DNA of 64,000 nucleotides, from positions 372,001 to 436,000 of the forward strand of contig NZ_CP063785.1 in the NCBI RefSeq assembly GCF_025860405.1. Direction: 5' to 3'. The notes below the pieces were generated by a model. That model did no database searches and was not told where the DNA came from. It saw only the letters and a program-made list of their open reading frames with translations. Each line of letters starts with the position of its first letter. The stretch's first letter is position 1. Source of the stretch: Tolypothrix sp. PCC 7712. GTDB lineage: Bacteria > Cyanobacteriota > Cyanobacteriia > Cyanobacteriales > Nostocaceae. Made by a program: the position numbers and the translations under genes. Positions 41,260 through 50,547 of this stretch are shown in pieces.

Positions 41260-44200
41260 CTACACAGGTAGTTCAATAATAAATTCTGCTCCTTCTCCTA
41301 AAGCTGACTCACATTTCAACTTTCCACCGTGGGTTTCTTCGACAATCTGACGCGCGATAGCTAATCCTAATCCGGTACCTTTACCAACTGCTTTGGTGGT
41401 AAATAAATGGTCAAAAATCTTGTCTTTTACGGATGTAGTCATACCTTTACCGTTATCTGCGATCGCAATTTTCACTTTTTTATCTACAATTGAGGTGGTA
41501 ATTGTAATTAGGTTGGGATTGGCTGTAATTTCTGTAAATTTTCGCCCCTGATTGAACTCCTCCAAGGCATCAATAGCATTAGCCAGGATATTCATAAATA
41601 CCTGATTTAATTGCCCAGGAAAACATTCAACTTGGGGTAAATTACCGTAGTTAGTGATTACTTCAATCGCAGGACGTTGTTCGTTAGCTTTCAGGCGATG
41701 TTTGAGAATTAAAATCGTGCTATCTATGCCTTCATGAATATTAAATGGTACTTTGTAATCTTTATCAGCACGGGAGAATGTTCTTAAACTAGTGCTGATA
41801 TTTTTTAACCTGTCGCACGCCAACATCATTGATGTCATCATTTTTGGCAAGTCTTCTAAGCTATATTCCAAATCAATATCCTCAGCATGATTCAGAATTT
41901 CTGCACCTGGCTCAGTAAAGTTTTCCTGATATAAATTTAAGTGGTTAACAATATCATTTAAAGTGGGTTTTGCTTGTGCCAAACTAGCAGCAATAAAGCC
42001 CAAAGGATTATTCATTTCGTGAGCGACACCAGCGACTAAATTACCCAAAGCTGACATTTTCTCACTTTGAACAATTTGTAATTGTGCCTGTTGTAAATCT
42101 TGTAATGCTTGCTGTGCTTGTTGATAAAGCCGCGCATTTTCAATTGATATTGCAGCTTGGGAGGAAAGTAGTTTGATTACTTGTAGGCGTTCGTTAGTAA
42201 ATACTCCAGTTGTTAACTTATTTTCGAGATAGATAATTCCTAACAAATGCCCTTGGTTGATAATTGGGGTACATAATACACTATGTGGTTGATGTTGCAG
42301 CATATATTCCCCAAGTAAACCAGGAATATTTGTTTGGCAATTATTGATCACCACAGTTTCTTGAGTATTTTTAACGTAATTGATTAGGCTTGTGGGAATA
42401 TGTTGACAAGTATCTAAGGGTTGTGGTTCAAGAACAGTTTTTATATCTGTTTGGGAAGTTGATTTGTGATCGATAAAGGTGAACGCCTGGACTTGCCATT
42501 GATTTTCTTGGGGAAGTATGATGACAGATTTTTTTGCCCCAGAGTTTTCGAGGATAATTAGAGTGAGTTGGGCAATCAATTCGTCTAATTCTAAAGTACT
42601 AGAAATGGCTAGCGCTGCTTTGAAAACTGAATTTAAATCTAGGACATCAGAAATACTAGTTTTAGCTGTACAACTAGAAGAAGATGTGGAAGTACTAATA
42701 ATAGTGGCAATAGTTTCTAGGGGATTTAAACCAAATTTTTGTTGTTGCAGGATGGGTTGTAGTAGTTGCGGATAGCGTTTTTCTAAGTCATCAGTTTTGG
42801 CTTTTGCACCCCAACGGGCATAGCAGTAATATGCTTCTTGCATATAGCCTGCGGCAACTTTTGGTTTACCCCAATCTAAATAAAATTTAGCCGCTAGTTC
42901 ATTGGCTAATGCTTCTTCATAGCCATATTCATTTGCTTGAGCTTGGGTAATTGCTTGCTCATAAAGTTCAATTGCTTCAGTTTTTTCTTGATTGATCCGT
43001 GCTTTTTCAGCTTGAATTAGTAGAGATTTGTGTAGGATATTTTCAGGACAAGCTTTTGCCCAAAGATTTAACTTTTCTTCTAAAGGAATCAGTGCTTGCC
43101 AGTGGTGTTGTTTTACTGCATATTCACTAGCAGTTTTAGCTAATGCTAAATGCATTAATGCCACATAAAAAACGCTAGAAGGAACTTTAGCATGGCTAGA
43201 AATTGTATTTTCAATGATGCTGAGTTGCAAAATTAAATGAGGATAGGCGATTTGGTCATCAAATAAATAAGCATGGCGAATTTTCACAGAATATAACCAA
43301 GCCAAGTTATAAGGAGAATTCTGGTATTTTTGCAAATATTGGGCTTCACTAAAACTGTCATCATCAAAAGTAAATCTTGTTTTTGTTAATCCCAGAAGAT
43401 TGCGAATTGGTTGAATCACCCCTGCGATTAAAGCATCCAAATTATCTAAGCTTTTGATATGCGCCATAAAAGCGGCGTGATTTTGCGCGATCGCATACAA
43501 ATCTTCTAAGTTCTTTCCGTAAGTCAGGCGATCGGAACCACTCTGCATCATCATAAAGCCGACTGTGAGCCAGTTTCCGGCTTCCATGCCATATTTATAG
43601 GCGTTGTTATAGTATTGATCCGCTTCTCTAATTGGGCGACTCCAGCTATGAACATCAGCTGCAAACAAAAAGTTAGTCATACCGCGCACATCAGCATTGT
43701 CAAACTGTTCGCACAGTTGTACCGCCATTTCGCCAAATTGATAAGCTGTAGCACAGTCTTTCAGTACGCCATTGGCGATTAAGCCATAACCGACATAACC
43801 AAAGGGAGACATATCGCTGTTACCATACTGCAAAGACAGTGTGGTCATTTTGGCGAGTGCTAATAATGCTAAGGTACTTTGACCATCCAGCCATGCCGCA
43901 TAGAAGAGAATTTGTAAAATTCGCAGGATTTCTGCAATGTTGGCATCTTGCATTTTAGGAGCTGCAAGCATGGATTCAATGCTATGCTGCTCTAAAAACT
44001 GCTGAACTGTGGCGATTTCTGCATCTAGGCTAGCTTGGATCTTCTCCTGTGCTTGTGGCATTGTCCACCCAAGCAGCTGTAAACTTTGACGTTGAATAGC
44101 GATCGCCTCAGCATTTCTTCCCTGAAGTTGGTACTGAGTCATTTGCACGCGATAAATGATCGCTTGATCCAGGGGAGTTTGAGCATAGGTAAGTGCTTCT

Positions 44201-46674
44201 TTGTATAAGGCTTCGGCTTGATCAAAGTTACTACAAAGATAAGTGGCTTCGGAACCATCACGATGTAAACTATACATAAGTGTATAGTTCTGATGCCAAG
44301 TATTTTCAGATAATAAAGCGATACCAAGGGTGCAATAATCCTGGGCAGCTTGATAAGCGGCTGAAAGTTTGGCTTTTTGACCAGCTTTTAAATTGAGAGT
44401 AGCCAATTCTTGTTTTTGCTCATCTGTGGTGATCACAGCTTTTCCCATATTCAGCTGGTTCACCAGGTCAAAAATCCGCTCTTCTTGTTCCTGGGGGGAT
44501 AAGCCTTGTAACAACAATTGACCAATGCGGAAATGAGTATACTGCTTTTGCTCCTCGGGAATCAATGAGTATGCTGCTTGCTGAACGCGATCGTGGAGGA
44601 ATTTGTAGGTAACAATCTCGGAACCTTTCACCCCATCCTGCGATTCCCGCCCGACATAGAATTTATAAACTTCACTCTGGGGTAAAATTAGCCCTTCTTG
44701 TAAGGCTTTCCATAAAGCTGTAGCAGTTTCAGTTGCCGATTTTTCCCAAATAATCGCCAATGTCACCAAATCAAAAGAGTTACCAATACAAGCCGCAAAT
44801 TTGAGAATTTCCTGTGTTGTTTCAGGCAATTTTTGTAACTGCAATGCCATGAATTCGACAACATCATCAGAAAGCGATAAGGCCTTGACTTCTGCAATGT
44901 CGCATTGCCAATTTCCCTCATGCCAATTAAATTTAATCAATCCATCTTCATATAGTGCTTTGATAAATTGGGTGCTAAAAAATGGATTTCCTCGAGTTTT
45001 TTGATAAATTAATTGTGTTAATGGCTGGGCAATTTCCGATGAGCAACTTAAGGTGTCAGCCACCAATTGATTTAAACTAGAGAGGCTCAAAGCTGCCAGG
45101 GTAATAGTATTGATAGTAGCTTGAGCTTTGCTAATTTCGTCTAAAGTAAATATTAAAGGATGGGCGGCGGAAACTTCATTATCTCGATAAGCACCAATTA
45201 ATAATAAGTATCCCCCGTCCGATTCACCCATCAGTAATTCCATCAACTTTAGTGATGCCGAATCTGCCCATTGTAAATCATCTAAAAACATCACTAAAGG
45301 ATGTTCTTTAGTAGTGAAGACCTGGACAAATTTCTGAAATAATAAATTAAAGCGGTTTTGGGCAGCAGTTCCCGGTAATTTGGTTGCTGGTGGTTGATGT
45401 CCAATAATTCTTTCTAATTCGGGAATAACTTCAATAATTACCTGACCATTTTCCCCTAAAGCCGCTAAAATCTTGTTTTTCCAACTTTTAATTTGAGCAT
45501 CGCTTTCTGTAATTAATTGTCTCATTAAATCACGGAAGGCTTGCACAAATGCAGAAAAAGGAATATTGCGATTAAATTGGTCGTATTTACCTTTAATAAA
45601 ATAACCGCATTGACGAACAATCGGTTTATGTACTTCCTTAACAACCGCAGTTTTGCCAATCCCAGAAAACCCTGCTACTAGCATCATTTCTGTTGTACCG
45701 TGACTAACACGCTCAAATGCTTGCAGCAAGTTTTCTACTTCGCTTTCTCTGCCATATAATTTATCAGGAATAATAAAGCGATCGCATACATCTCTTTGTG
45801 CAATTGGGAAACTCTCAATTTTGCCAGTTTCCTGCAGTTGAATTAAGCATTTTTCTAAATCAAATTTCAGCCCTAATGCACTCTGATAGCGGTTTTCAGC
45901 ATTTTTCGCCATCAATTTGTGCACAATTTCTGAGAGTACAGGAGGAATTTTTGGGTTAATTGTATCTGCTAAAGGTGCAGTTTTCGCAATGTGACAATGT
46001 ACCAACTCCATTGCATCTGGCGTTGTAAAAGGTAATTCTCCAGTTAGTAATTCATAAAAACTGACACCTAAGGAATAAAAATCAGTGCGATAGTCAATCC
46101 CCCGATTCATCCGTCCAGTTTGTTCTGGAGAAATATAACCTAATGTCCCTTCTAAGACATTGGGACTAATTAAAGTTTGCGTTTCTCTTGGTAGTAAAGA
46201 TGCAATACTAAAGTCAATTAATTTTACCTGTTGCGTTTCTGGGTTAATCAGGATATTGGCAGGTTTAATATCTTTATGAATAATCCGCTCGTGATATAAA
46301 ATGTCTAAGGTGTCACAGAGTGCGATCGCAATCTTTAAAAATTCCTCTAGACAAATCCCACCTAAAGCCTCTACCCTAGCAAAATCCTTGAGGGAAATCC
46401 CCCCAAAGTCTTCCATTACGAACGCATAGCCATTTTGGTAAGCTTCCAAGCTGTAGGTTTGGATAATACTGGGGTAGTTGAGATTTTTGGCGATTGTATA
46501 TTGATTGCGAAACTGCACTATTTCGCCAAAACTGGGATAAGCATTTTTAAGCAGCTTGATGACTACACCCAAAGAGTCAGCCTCTCGAACTGCGCGATAA
46601 ACTATAGTTCTGGAACCATTGTAGAGTTCTGCCGCAATCTGATATCCAGGAATACTAACTACTGTGTTAAGCAT
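41260..46674 (-). CDS. Ser/Thr kinase-STAND ATPase-GAF-histidine kinase, copy A (first of array)
   Basis: 1804 residues; first gene of the array and the most diverged copy. Kinase domain ~8-275 (K40; H133-K-D135; N140; D154 of DFS; ISPEQTGRMNR). STAND NTPase: Walker A G335-T342, Walker B D465/D466, GAYRDNEV. A helical centre (~490-1290) of its own class, without close similarity to the others. Ser/Thr linker, GAF ~1355-1515, coiled coil, type-1 histidine kinase with H1552, G1 D1740 (DNGKGM), G2 1766-1771. It has a 313-bp upstream region while the other copies have 54-131 bp, so a main promoter for the array probably lies here. Family knowledge: such cyanobacterial HstK-type proteins join both kinase types in one chain. 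Substrates and signal are unknown. Confidence 0.92.
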   Translation of the reverse strand: MLNTVVSIPGYQIAAELYNGSRTIVYRAVREADSLGVVIKLLKNAYPSFGEIVQFRNQYTIAKNLNYPSIIQTYSLEAYQNGYAFVMEDFGGISLKDFARVEALGGICLEEFLKIAIALCDTLDILYHERIIHKDIKPANILINPETQQVKLIDFSIASLLPRETQTLISPNVLEGTLGYISPEQTGRMNRGIDYRTDFYSLGVSFYELLTGELPFTTPDAMELVHCHIAKTAPLADTINPKIPPVLSEIVHKLMAKNAENRYQSALGLKFDLEKCLIQLQETGKIESFPIAQRDVCDRFIIPDKLYGRESEVENLLQAFERVSHGTTEMMLVAGFSGIGKTAVVKEVHKPIVRQCGYFIKGKYDQFNRNIPFSAFVQAFRDLMRQLITESDAQIKSWKNKILAALGENGQVIIEVIPELERIIGHQPPATKLPGTAAQNRFNLLFQKFVQVFTTKEHPLVMFLDDLQWADSASLKLMELLMGESDGGYLLLIGAYRDNEVSAAHPLIFTLDEISKAQATINTITLAALSLSSLNQLVADTLSCSSEIAQPLTQLIYQKTRGNPFFSTQFIKALYEDGLIKFNWHEGNWQCDIAEVKALSLSDDVVEFMALQLQKLPETTQEILKFAACIGNSFDLVTLAIIWEKSATETATALWKALQEGLILPQSEVYKFYVGRESQDGVKGSEIVTYKFLHDRVQQAAYSLIPEEQKQYTHFRIGQLLLQGLSPQEQEERIFDLVNQLNMGKAVITTDEQKQELATLNLKAGQKAKLSAAYQAAQDYCTLGIALLSENTWHQNYTLMYSLHRDGSEATYLCSNFDQAEALYKEALTYAQTPLDQAIIYRVQMTQYQLQGRNAEAIAIQRQSLQLLGWTMPQAQEKIQASLDAEIATVQQFLEQHSIESMLAAPKMQDANIAEILRILQILFYAAWLDGQSTLALLALAKMTTLSLQYGNSDMSPFGYVGYGLIANGVLKDCATAYQFGEMAVQLCEQFDNADVRGMTNFLFAADVHSWSRPIREADQYYNNAYKYGMEAGNWLTVGFMMMQSGSDRLTYGKNLEDLYAIAQNHAAFMAHIKSLDNLDALIAGVIQPIRNLLGLTKTRFTFDDDSFSEAQYLQKYQNSPYNLAWLYSVKIRHAYLFDDQIAYPHLILQLSIIENTISSHAKVPSSVFYVALMHLALAKTASEYAVKQHHWQALIPLEEKLNLWAKACPENILHKSLLIQAEKARINQEKTEAIELYEQAITQAQANEYGYEEALANELAAKFYLDWGKPKVAAGYMQEAYYCYARWGAKAKTDDLEKRYPQLLQPILQQQKFGLNPLETIATIISTSTSSSSCTAKTSISDVLDLNSVFKAALAISSTLELDELIAQLTLIILENSGAKKSVIILPQENQWQVQAFTFIDHKSTSQTDIKTVLEPQPLDTCQHIPTSLINYVKNTQETVVINNCQTNIPGLLGEYMLQHQPHSVLCTPIINQGHLLGIIYLENKLTTGVFTNERLQVIKLLSSQAAISIENARLYQQAQQALQDLQQAQLQIVQSEKMSALGNLVAGVAHEMNNPLGFIAASLAQAKPTLNDIVNHLNLYQENFTEPGAEILNHAEDIDLEYSLEDLPKMMTSMMLACDRLKNISTSLRTFSRADKDYKVPFNIHEGIDSTILILKHRLKANEQRPAIEVITNYGNLPQVECFPGQLNQVFMNILANAIDALEEFNQGRKFTEITANPNLITITTSIVDKKVKIAIADNGKGMTTSVKDKIFDHLFTTKAVGKGTGLGLAIARQIVEETHGGKLKCESALGEGAEFIIELPV

Positions 46675-46699
46675 ACTGTCGCATTTTTAAGACTTCAGC

Positions 46700-46716
46700 A
46701 TTTATTATTCCCAGTT
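46700..46716 (-). promoter_or_regulatory. Diverged array motif upstream of copy A
   Basis: AACTGGGAATAATAAAT lies 26 nt before the ATG of copy A and keeps the CTGGGAATA core at the distance seen in the other spacers. It is the only part of this upstream region that resembles the other spacers. Confidence 0.4.
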
Positions 46717-46939
46717 AGTGACAGTAAATAATTGATTGTTGACTAAATAGTTATTGTCAAACACTTCATTAATGCAGGACTAAAAATACTGTAGCGTTCT
46801 TTTATTTTCCTAAAAAAACTAATGATGAGACTATAGTTTTATAAAAATTTATTAATAGTTTTTACGTAATATTTGAATCTAGAAAAAGTAAACTATTTCT
46901 CTCAGTGAAAGTAATTATAACTGGGTTGCATAATTGGTA

Positions 46940-46977
46940 AAACCGGGGAGATATTCAGTAATTCTCATGTCTCCCCG
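46940..46977 (-). terminator. Rho-independent terminator of sodA
   Basis: On the minus strand an 8-bp stem CGGGGAGA/TCTCCCCG encloses an 18-nt loop, followed by GTTTTACC. It starts 11 nt after the sodA stop codon. Confidence 0.65.
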
Positions 46978-46987
46978 TTGCCTTTAT

Positions 46988-47746
46988 CTAAGCGAACTTA
47001 CTAGCGGCAGCAAATCGCTGATTAATTTCATCCCAATTTACCACATTCCACCAAGCTTCTAAATAATCAGCACGGCGATTTTGGTAGTTGAGATAATAGG
47101 CATGTTCCCAAACATCATTACCTAAAATCGGGTATTTACCTTGGCTTAAAGGCGTGTCTTGATTGGCTGTAGTAGTTACTTCCAACTTGCCATTTTTATT
47201 GCGAACCAGCCAAACCCAACCACTACCAAATTGACCTGCACCTGCTTCATTAAATTGTTTTTTGAAAGCTGCAAAATTACCGAAATTCTGATTTATAGCA
47301 GTTGCGATCGCCCCTGTAGGTTCACCACCACCTTTAGGCTTCATAATTTGCCAAAACATTGAGTGATTGACATGACCTCCGCCATTATTGCGTACAGTTT
47401 TACGAATATCTGCGGGAACTTTGTCAAGTTGACGTAACAGTTCTTCAACAGTTCTGCCTTTAAGTTGTGGATGTTTCTCCAATGCTGCATTCAAGTTTTT
47501 CACATAAGCTGCATGATGCTTATCGTGATGAAACTGCATAGTTTTAGCATCAATATGTGGTTCCAGCGCATCATAGGCATAAGGTAGAGGCGGTAATTGA
47601 ATTGCCCCTTTAGTTGTATCGGATTTTGGTTCGGGACTGCTTGGGTTTTCACTGGGAGATTTCTCCGCCAAAGCGCAAGCTTCCAGTGCAAAAGTACCCA
47701 CACCCGCACCAACTAAAAACAAGAAATGTCGTCGATCTATACTCAT
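46988..47746 (-). CDS. sodA: Exported Mn-type superoxide dismutase
   Basis: Converts superoxide to hydrogen peroxide and oxygen. The SOD fold covers ~45-250: [10 protein letters not shown] (first metal His), [11 protein letters not shown] (second His), FGSGWVWL, and [15 protein letters not shown] (Asp and His ligands). NNGGGH together with TANQDTP fits the Mn rather than Fe subgroup. I start it at ATG 47746 (252 residues): [13 protein letters not shown] carries a twin-arginine-like pair followed by a hydrophobic stretch and ALEAC, so the protein is probably exported by Tat and perhaps lipid-anchored; a TTG 18 bp upstream is less likely. A Pro/Ser/Lys linker joins the leader to the enzyme. Location would be thylakoid lumen, periplasm or membrane. 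Neighbours give no operon; a terminator follows. Confidence 0.93.
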   Translation of the reverse strand: MSIDRRHFLFLVGAGVGTFALEACALAEKSPSENPSSPEPKSDTTKGAIQLPPLPYAYDALEPHIDAKTMQFHHDKHHAAYVKNLNAALEKHPQLKGRTVEELLRQLDKVPADIRKTVRNNGGGHVNHSMFWQIMKPKGGGEPTGAIATAINQNFGNFAAFKKQFNEAGAGQFGSGWVWLVRNKNGKLEVTTTANQDTPLSQGKYPILGNDVWEHAYYLNYQNRRADYLEAWWNVVNWDEINQRFAAASKFA

Positions 47747-47824
47747 AAAAAATTTTGCAGCCAATGAATAAAATTACTAGACAGCTTTTATTGTCGTAGA
47801 TTCAGGCTGCAAAAGGATGAGAAT

Positions 47825-48048
47825 TGGGTATGGGGCATGGGGCATGGGGCATGGGGCATGGGGCATGGGGTAATGGGTAATGGGTAATGGGTAATGAGTA
47901 ATGGGTAATGAGTAATGGGTAATGAGTAATGGGTAATGAGTAATGAGTAATGAGTAATGAGTAATGGGTAATGAGTAATAGTTTTTCCCCAATCCCCAGT
48001 CCCCAGTCCCCAATCCCCAATCCCCAGTCCCCAGTCCCCAATCCCTAA
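47825..48048. repeat. STRR block: GGGGCAT, GTAATGA/GTAATGG and CCCCAGT/CCCCAAT heptamers
   Basis: Three consecutive heptamer tracts: TGGGGCA about five times (from ~47831), GTAATGG/GTAATGA about fifteen times (to ~47980), then CCCCAGT/CCCCAAT (47987-48045). Short tandemly repeated repetitive heptamers are known from heterocystous cyanobacteria. Open frames across the block are repeat artefacts. It separates the sodA upstream region from the end of icd. Confidence 0.9.
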
Positions 48049-49470
48049 TTACCCAAAATGCTGAATAATTGCTTCGGCAAATTCAGAACACTTTAACGGC
48101 TGTACTTGTGGTTCTAGTAAACGGGCTAAATCGTAGGTGACTTGACGATTGGCGATCGCACTTCCTAAGCCTTTCTTGATCAGATCTGCGGCTTCTTGCC
48201 AACCCATAAACTCTAGCATCATCACCCCAGACAAGATTACCGAACCGGGATTGATCCGATCTAAGCCGGCGTGTTTGGGGGCGGTACCGTGGGTTGCTTC
48301 AAAGACGGCGCAGGAATCGCCAATATTTGCCCCTGGCCCCATTCCTAAGCCGCCAACAATAGCAGCTGCTGCATCGGATAGGTAATCGCCGTTTAAATTC
48401 ATGGTCGCCAGAATCGAATATTCATCGGGTCTGGTTTGGATTTGTTGAAAAATACTGTCAGCAATCCGGTCATTGACCATGATTTTATCTTTCCACTTGC
48501 CGTTGCCGTGGCTGTCCCAAATTGTGTTAAGAACAGTTTCAACTTCCTTGACAATTTGCGCTTGTTTCTCTGGAGTTAGGGCATCAAATCCAGGGTCAAC
48601 TTGACGGGCGTTGTCTTCTAAGGAAAGATTGGGGTTTTTCTCCTTATTACTTAAAATCCAAGATTCCCTTTCGGTGACCGTTTCTTGGCGAAATTCGGTG
48701 GTTGCTAGTTCATAGCCCCAATCACGGAAAGCACCTTCGGTGTACTTCATGATGTTGCCCTTATGCACCAAAGTCACCTGTTGCTTGTTTTTGGGCAATA
48801 ACAAGGCGTGTTTGATGGCACGGCGGACTAAACGCTGGGAACCCTTTTTACTAATGGGTTTGATGCCAATCCCAGCATCGAGGGGGATCTGCTTTTTTCC
48901 ATGTTCTGGGGTGGCGGGGATCAATTCTTCATTGAGAATTTTAATTAAGCGATCGCCTATTTCGCTGCCTTGTCGCCACTCAATCCCCAAATAAATATCT
49001 TCTGTGTTTTCCCGATAAACAATTACATCTAGCTTTTCGGGATTTTTGTGAGGTGAAGGTGTACCTGCATAGTAGCGGCAAGGACGCACGCAAGCATACA
49101 AGTCAAAAATTTGTCTAAGAGCCACATTTAAAGACCGAATACCGCCCCCGACAGGAGTGGTCAAAGGGCCTTTAATAGCAACGCCATATTCTTCAATAGC
49201 TGTGAGAGTATCCTGAGGTAAATACTGATATGTGCCGTATAAATCGCAAGCTTCATCCCCAGCGTAAACCTTAAACCAGCTAATTTGGCGCTTACCGTTA
49301 TATGCCTTTGCTACCGCTGCATCAATCACTTTTTCGGTAGCAGGCCAGATATCTATACCCGTTCCATCGCCCCGGATAAAGGGGATAATTGGGTTATCAG
49401 GAACAACAGGCTCACCATTCTTAAAGGTAATTTTTTCACCCTTTGTTGGGGGGGTAATCTTGTCGTACAT
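48049..49470 (-). CDS. icd: NADP-dependent isocitrate dehydrogenase
   Basis: Oxidatively decarboxylates isocitrate to 2-oxoglutarate, which in cyanobacteria supplies the carbon skeleton for ammonium assimilation and the C/N signal. 473 residues from ATG 49470 ([13 protein letters not shown]), chosen because AGGAG lies ~8 nt upstream; the frame continues 16 codons further into repeat DNA without support. Substrate-binding [26 protein letters not shown], the catalytic [16 protein letters not shown] region and the metal-binding [15 protein letters not shown] segment are all present. An insertion rich in charged residues (~230-290, [21 protein letters not shown]) is a feature of the cyanobacterial enzyme compared with E. 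coli. Cytoplasmic, probably a single-gene transcript flanked by STRR blocks. Confidence 0.95.
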   Translation of the reverse strand: MYDKITPPTKGEKITFKNGEPVVPDNPIIPFIRGDGTGIDIWPATEKVIDAAVAKAYNGKRQISWFKVYAGDEACDLYGTYQYLPQDTLTAIEEYGVAIKGPLTTPVGGGIRSLNVALRQIFDLYACVRPCRYYAGTPSPHKNPEKLDVIVYRENTEDIYLGIEWRQGSEIGDRLIKILNEELIPATPEHGKKQIPLDAGIGIKPISKKGSQRLVRRAIKHALLLPKNKQQVTLVHKGNIMKYTEGAFRDWGYELATTEFRQETVTERESWILSNKEKNPNLSLEDNARQVDPGFDALTPEKQAQIVKEVETVLNTIWDSHGNGKWKDKIMVNDRIADSIFQQIQTRPDEYSILATMNLNGDYLSDAAAAIVGGLGMGPGANIGDSCAVFEATHGTAPKHAGLDRINPGSVILSGVMMLEFMGWQEAADLIKKGLGSAIANRQVTYDLARLLEPQVQPLKCSEFAEAIIQHFG

Positions 49471-49833
49471 ACATACACTCCTAATTGATAAATATTTTGG
49501 GCATAGGGTATAGGGCATGGGGCATGGGGCATTGCTAATTCTTTCTCGTTCCTAATCCCTAGTACCCAATCCCCAGTCCCTAGTCCCCATTACCCCTAAT
49601 CCCCACTCCCTGCGGTCGTGGGGGCCCCGAGTTCCCCAGTCCCAGCCTTTGCAGCGCAGATTTCCCCTACTTTCCTTGTACAGTATTTAGGGCTAAGGTG
49701 TGGGATTGAGTGAAATCAACGCTATTTTGTACGATCAAAAATAGTAAACTACTTTTCGCTATCAGTGTTTAATCTTTAAGAACACCCGATAGCCGATCGC
49801 ATTTTCACACTCCCACTACAACGAGTAATTGGC
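49471..49833. other. Intergenic region with STRR and a G+C-rich repeat
   Basis: Divergent promoter space between icd and gun4. About 49500-49640 is repeat DNA (GGGGCAT-type and CCCCAGT-type heptamers); the remainder is unique and must hold the gun4 promoter, which I cannot place. No reading frame of interest. Confidence 0.6.
49620..49637 (-). repeat. Copy of the G+C-rich repeat GGGGAACTCGGGGCCCCC
   Basis: The minus strand carries the exact 18-mer found three times downstream of metK (63519, 63596 and 63640), here next to CCCCAGT heptamers. It contains the palindrome GGGGCCCC. Confidence 0.8.
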
Positions 49834-50547
49834 ATGACAGACCCAATGATTGTATCAGGCACTGCTAATGACATCGACTCCCTCCGAAGAACGCTAATCG
49901 CTGGGTCTCTTCAAGTCCAACAGCAAACAATCCCAAAGTTAGCTGAGTTGGGTGATGCGGGATTAGATGTCTTGATGGAATTTTTACAGAAACGTAGTGA
50001 TACCCCAGCGACTTGGATTGATGGCAAGGCCTATCAAGTACTCTACAACTCTGATGCACCTAAAGCCAAAGAATTTTTGCTTTCCCATTTTCCTGAGGGA
50101 ATTGTACCTCTAAAATCAGAGTGCGGGATTAATTACAATTCCTTGCAACAACTACTAGCCGCCCAAGACTTCCAAGCAGCCGATCGCGTAACCATCGAAA
50201 AAATGTGTGAACTAGCAGGGCCAACGGCATTACAAAGAAAATGGTTGTATTTTACCGAAGTAGAAAATTTTCCTGCGGTTGACTTACATACTATTAATAA
50301 TCTGTGGTTAGTTCACTCTGAAGGCAAGTTTGGGTTTTCCGTTCAGCGAGAAATCTGGTTAGGTTTAGGTAAAAATTGGGACAATTTCTGGTCAAAAATC
50401 CATTGGAAAAATGGTAATAATTGGACTAGATACCCTAATGAATTTACCTGGGATTTAAGCGCACCAAGAGGTCACTTACCCCTTTCTAATCAACTACGCG
50501 GCGTTCGAGTCATTGCTTCGTTATTTGCTCATCCTGCTTGGAAGTAG
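49834..50547 (+). CDS. gun4: GUN4-domain protein, Mg-chelatase cofactor
   Basis: 237 residues. An N-terminal helical bundle (~1-85, SLRRTLIAGSLQVQQQTIPKL) is followed by the GUN4 core (~95-230): YNSLQQLLAAQDFQAADRVT, then W and R/K-rich segments. In cyanobacteria the full-length two-domain protein binds protoporphyrin IX and Mg-protoporphyrin and stimulates Mg-chelatase, the first committed step of chlorophyll synthesis. Length and domain order fit this form rather than the many GUN4-fused kinases. ATG 49834 is used; an ATG four codons later is possible, and no strong ribosome site is seen for either. Probably monocistronic; the ABC gene begins 187 bp further on after AT-rich repeats. Confidence 0.9.
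   Translation: MTDPMIVSGTANDIDSLRRTLIAGSLQVQQQTIPKLAELGDAGLDVLMEFLQKRSDTPATWIDGKAYQVLYNSDAPKAKEFLLSHFPEGIVPLKSECGINYNSLQQLLAAQDFQAADRVTIEKMCELAGPTALQRKWLYFTEVENFPAVDLHTINNLWLVHSEGKFGFSVQREIWLGLGKNWDNFWSKIHWKNGNNWTRYPNEFTWDLSAPRGHLPLSNQLRGVRVIASLFAHPAWK

Larger units (their letters stand above)
46675..46987. other. Intergenic region carrying the upstream region of the kinase array
   Basis: 313 bp of AT-rich DNA separate copy A from sodA. The sodA terminator occupies its right end. On the minus strand TTGACA occurs at 46755-46760, but no good -10 box is found at a standard distance, so I do not assign a promoter. No coding frame is apparent. Confidence 0.5.

Noticed and set aside
46740..46800. 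Sigma-70 promoter for the kinase array
   Set aside because: TTGACA is present at 46755-46760 but no acceptable -10 box lies 16-18 nt away.
47777..48041. Two minus-strand frames coding THYSLLITHY-type repeats
   Set aside because: They are translations of STRR heptamers, with no start signal or family.
47825..48048. Possible CRISPR array
   Set aside because: The units are 7-bp tandem repeats without spacers.
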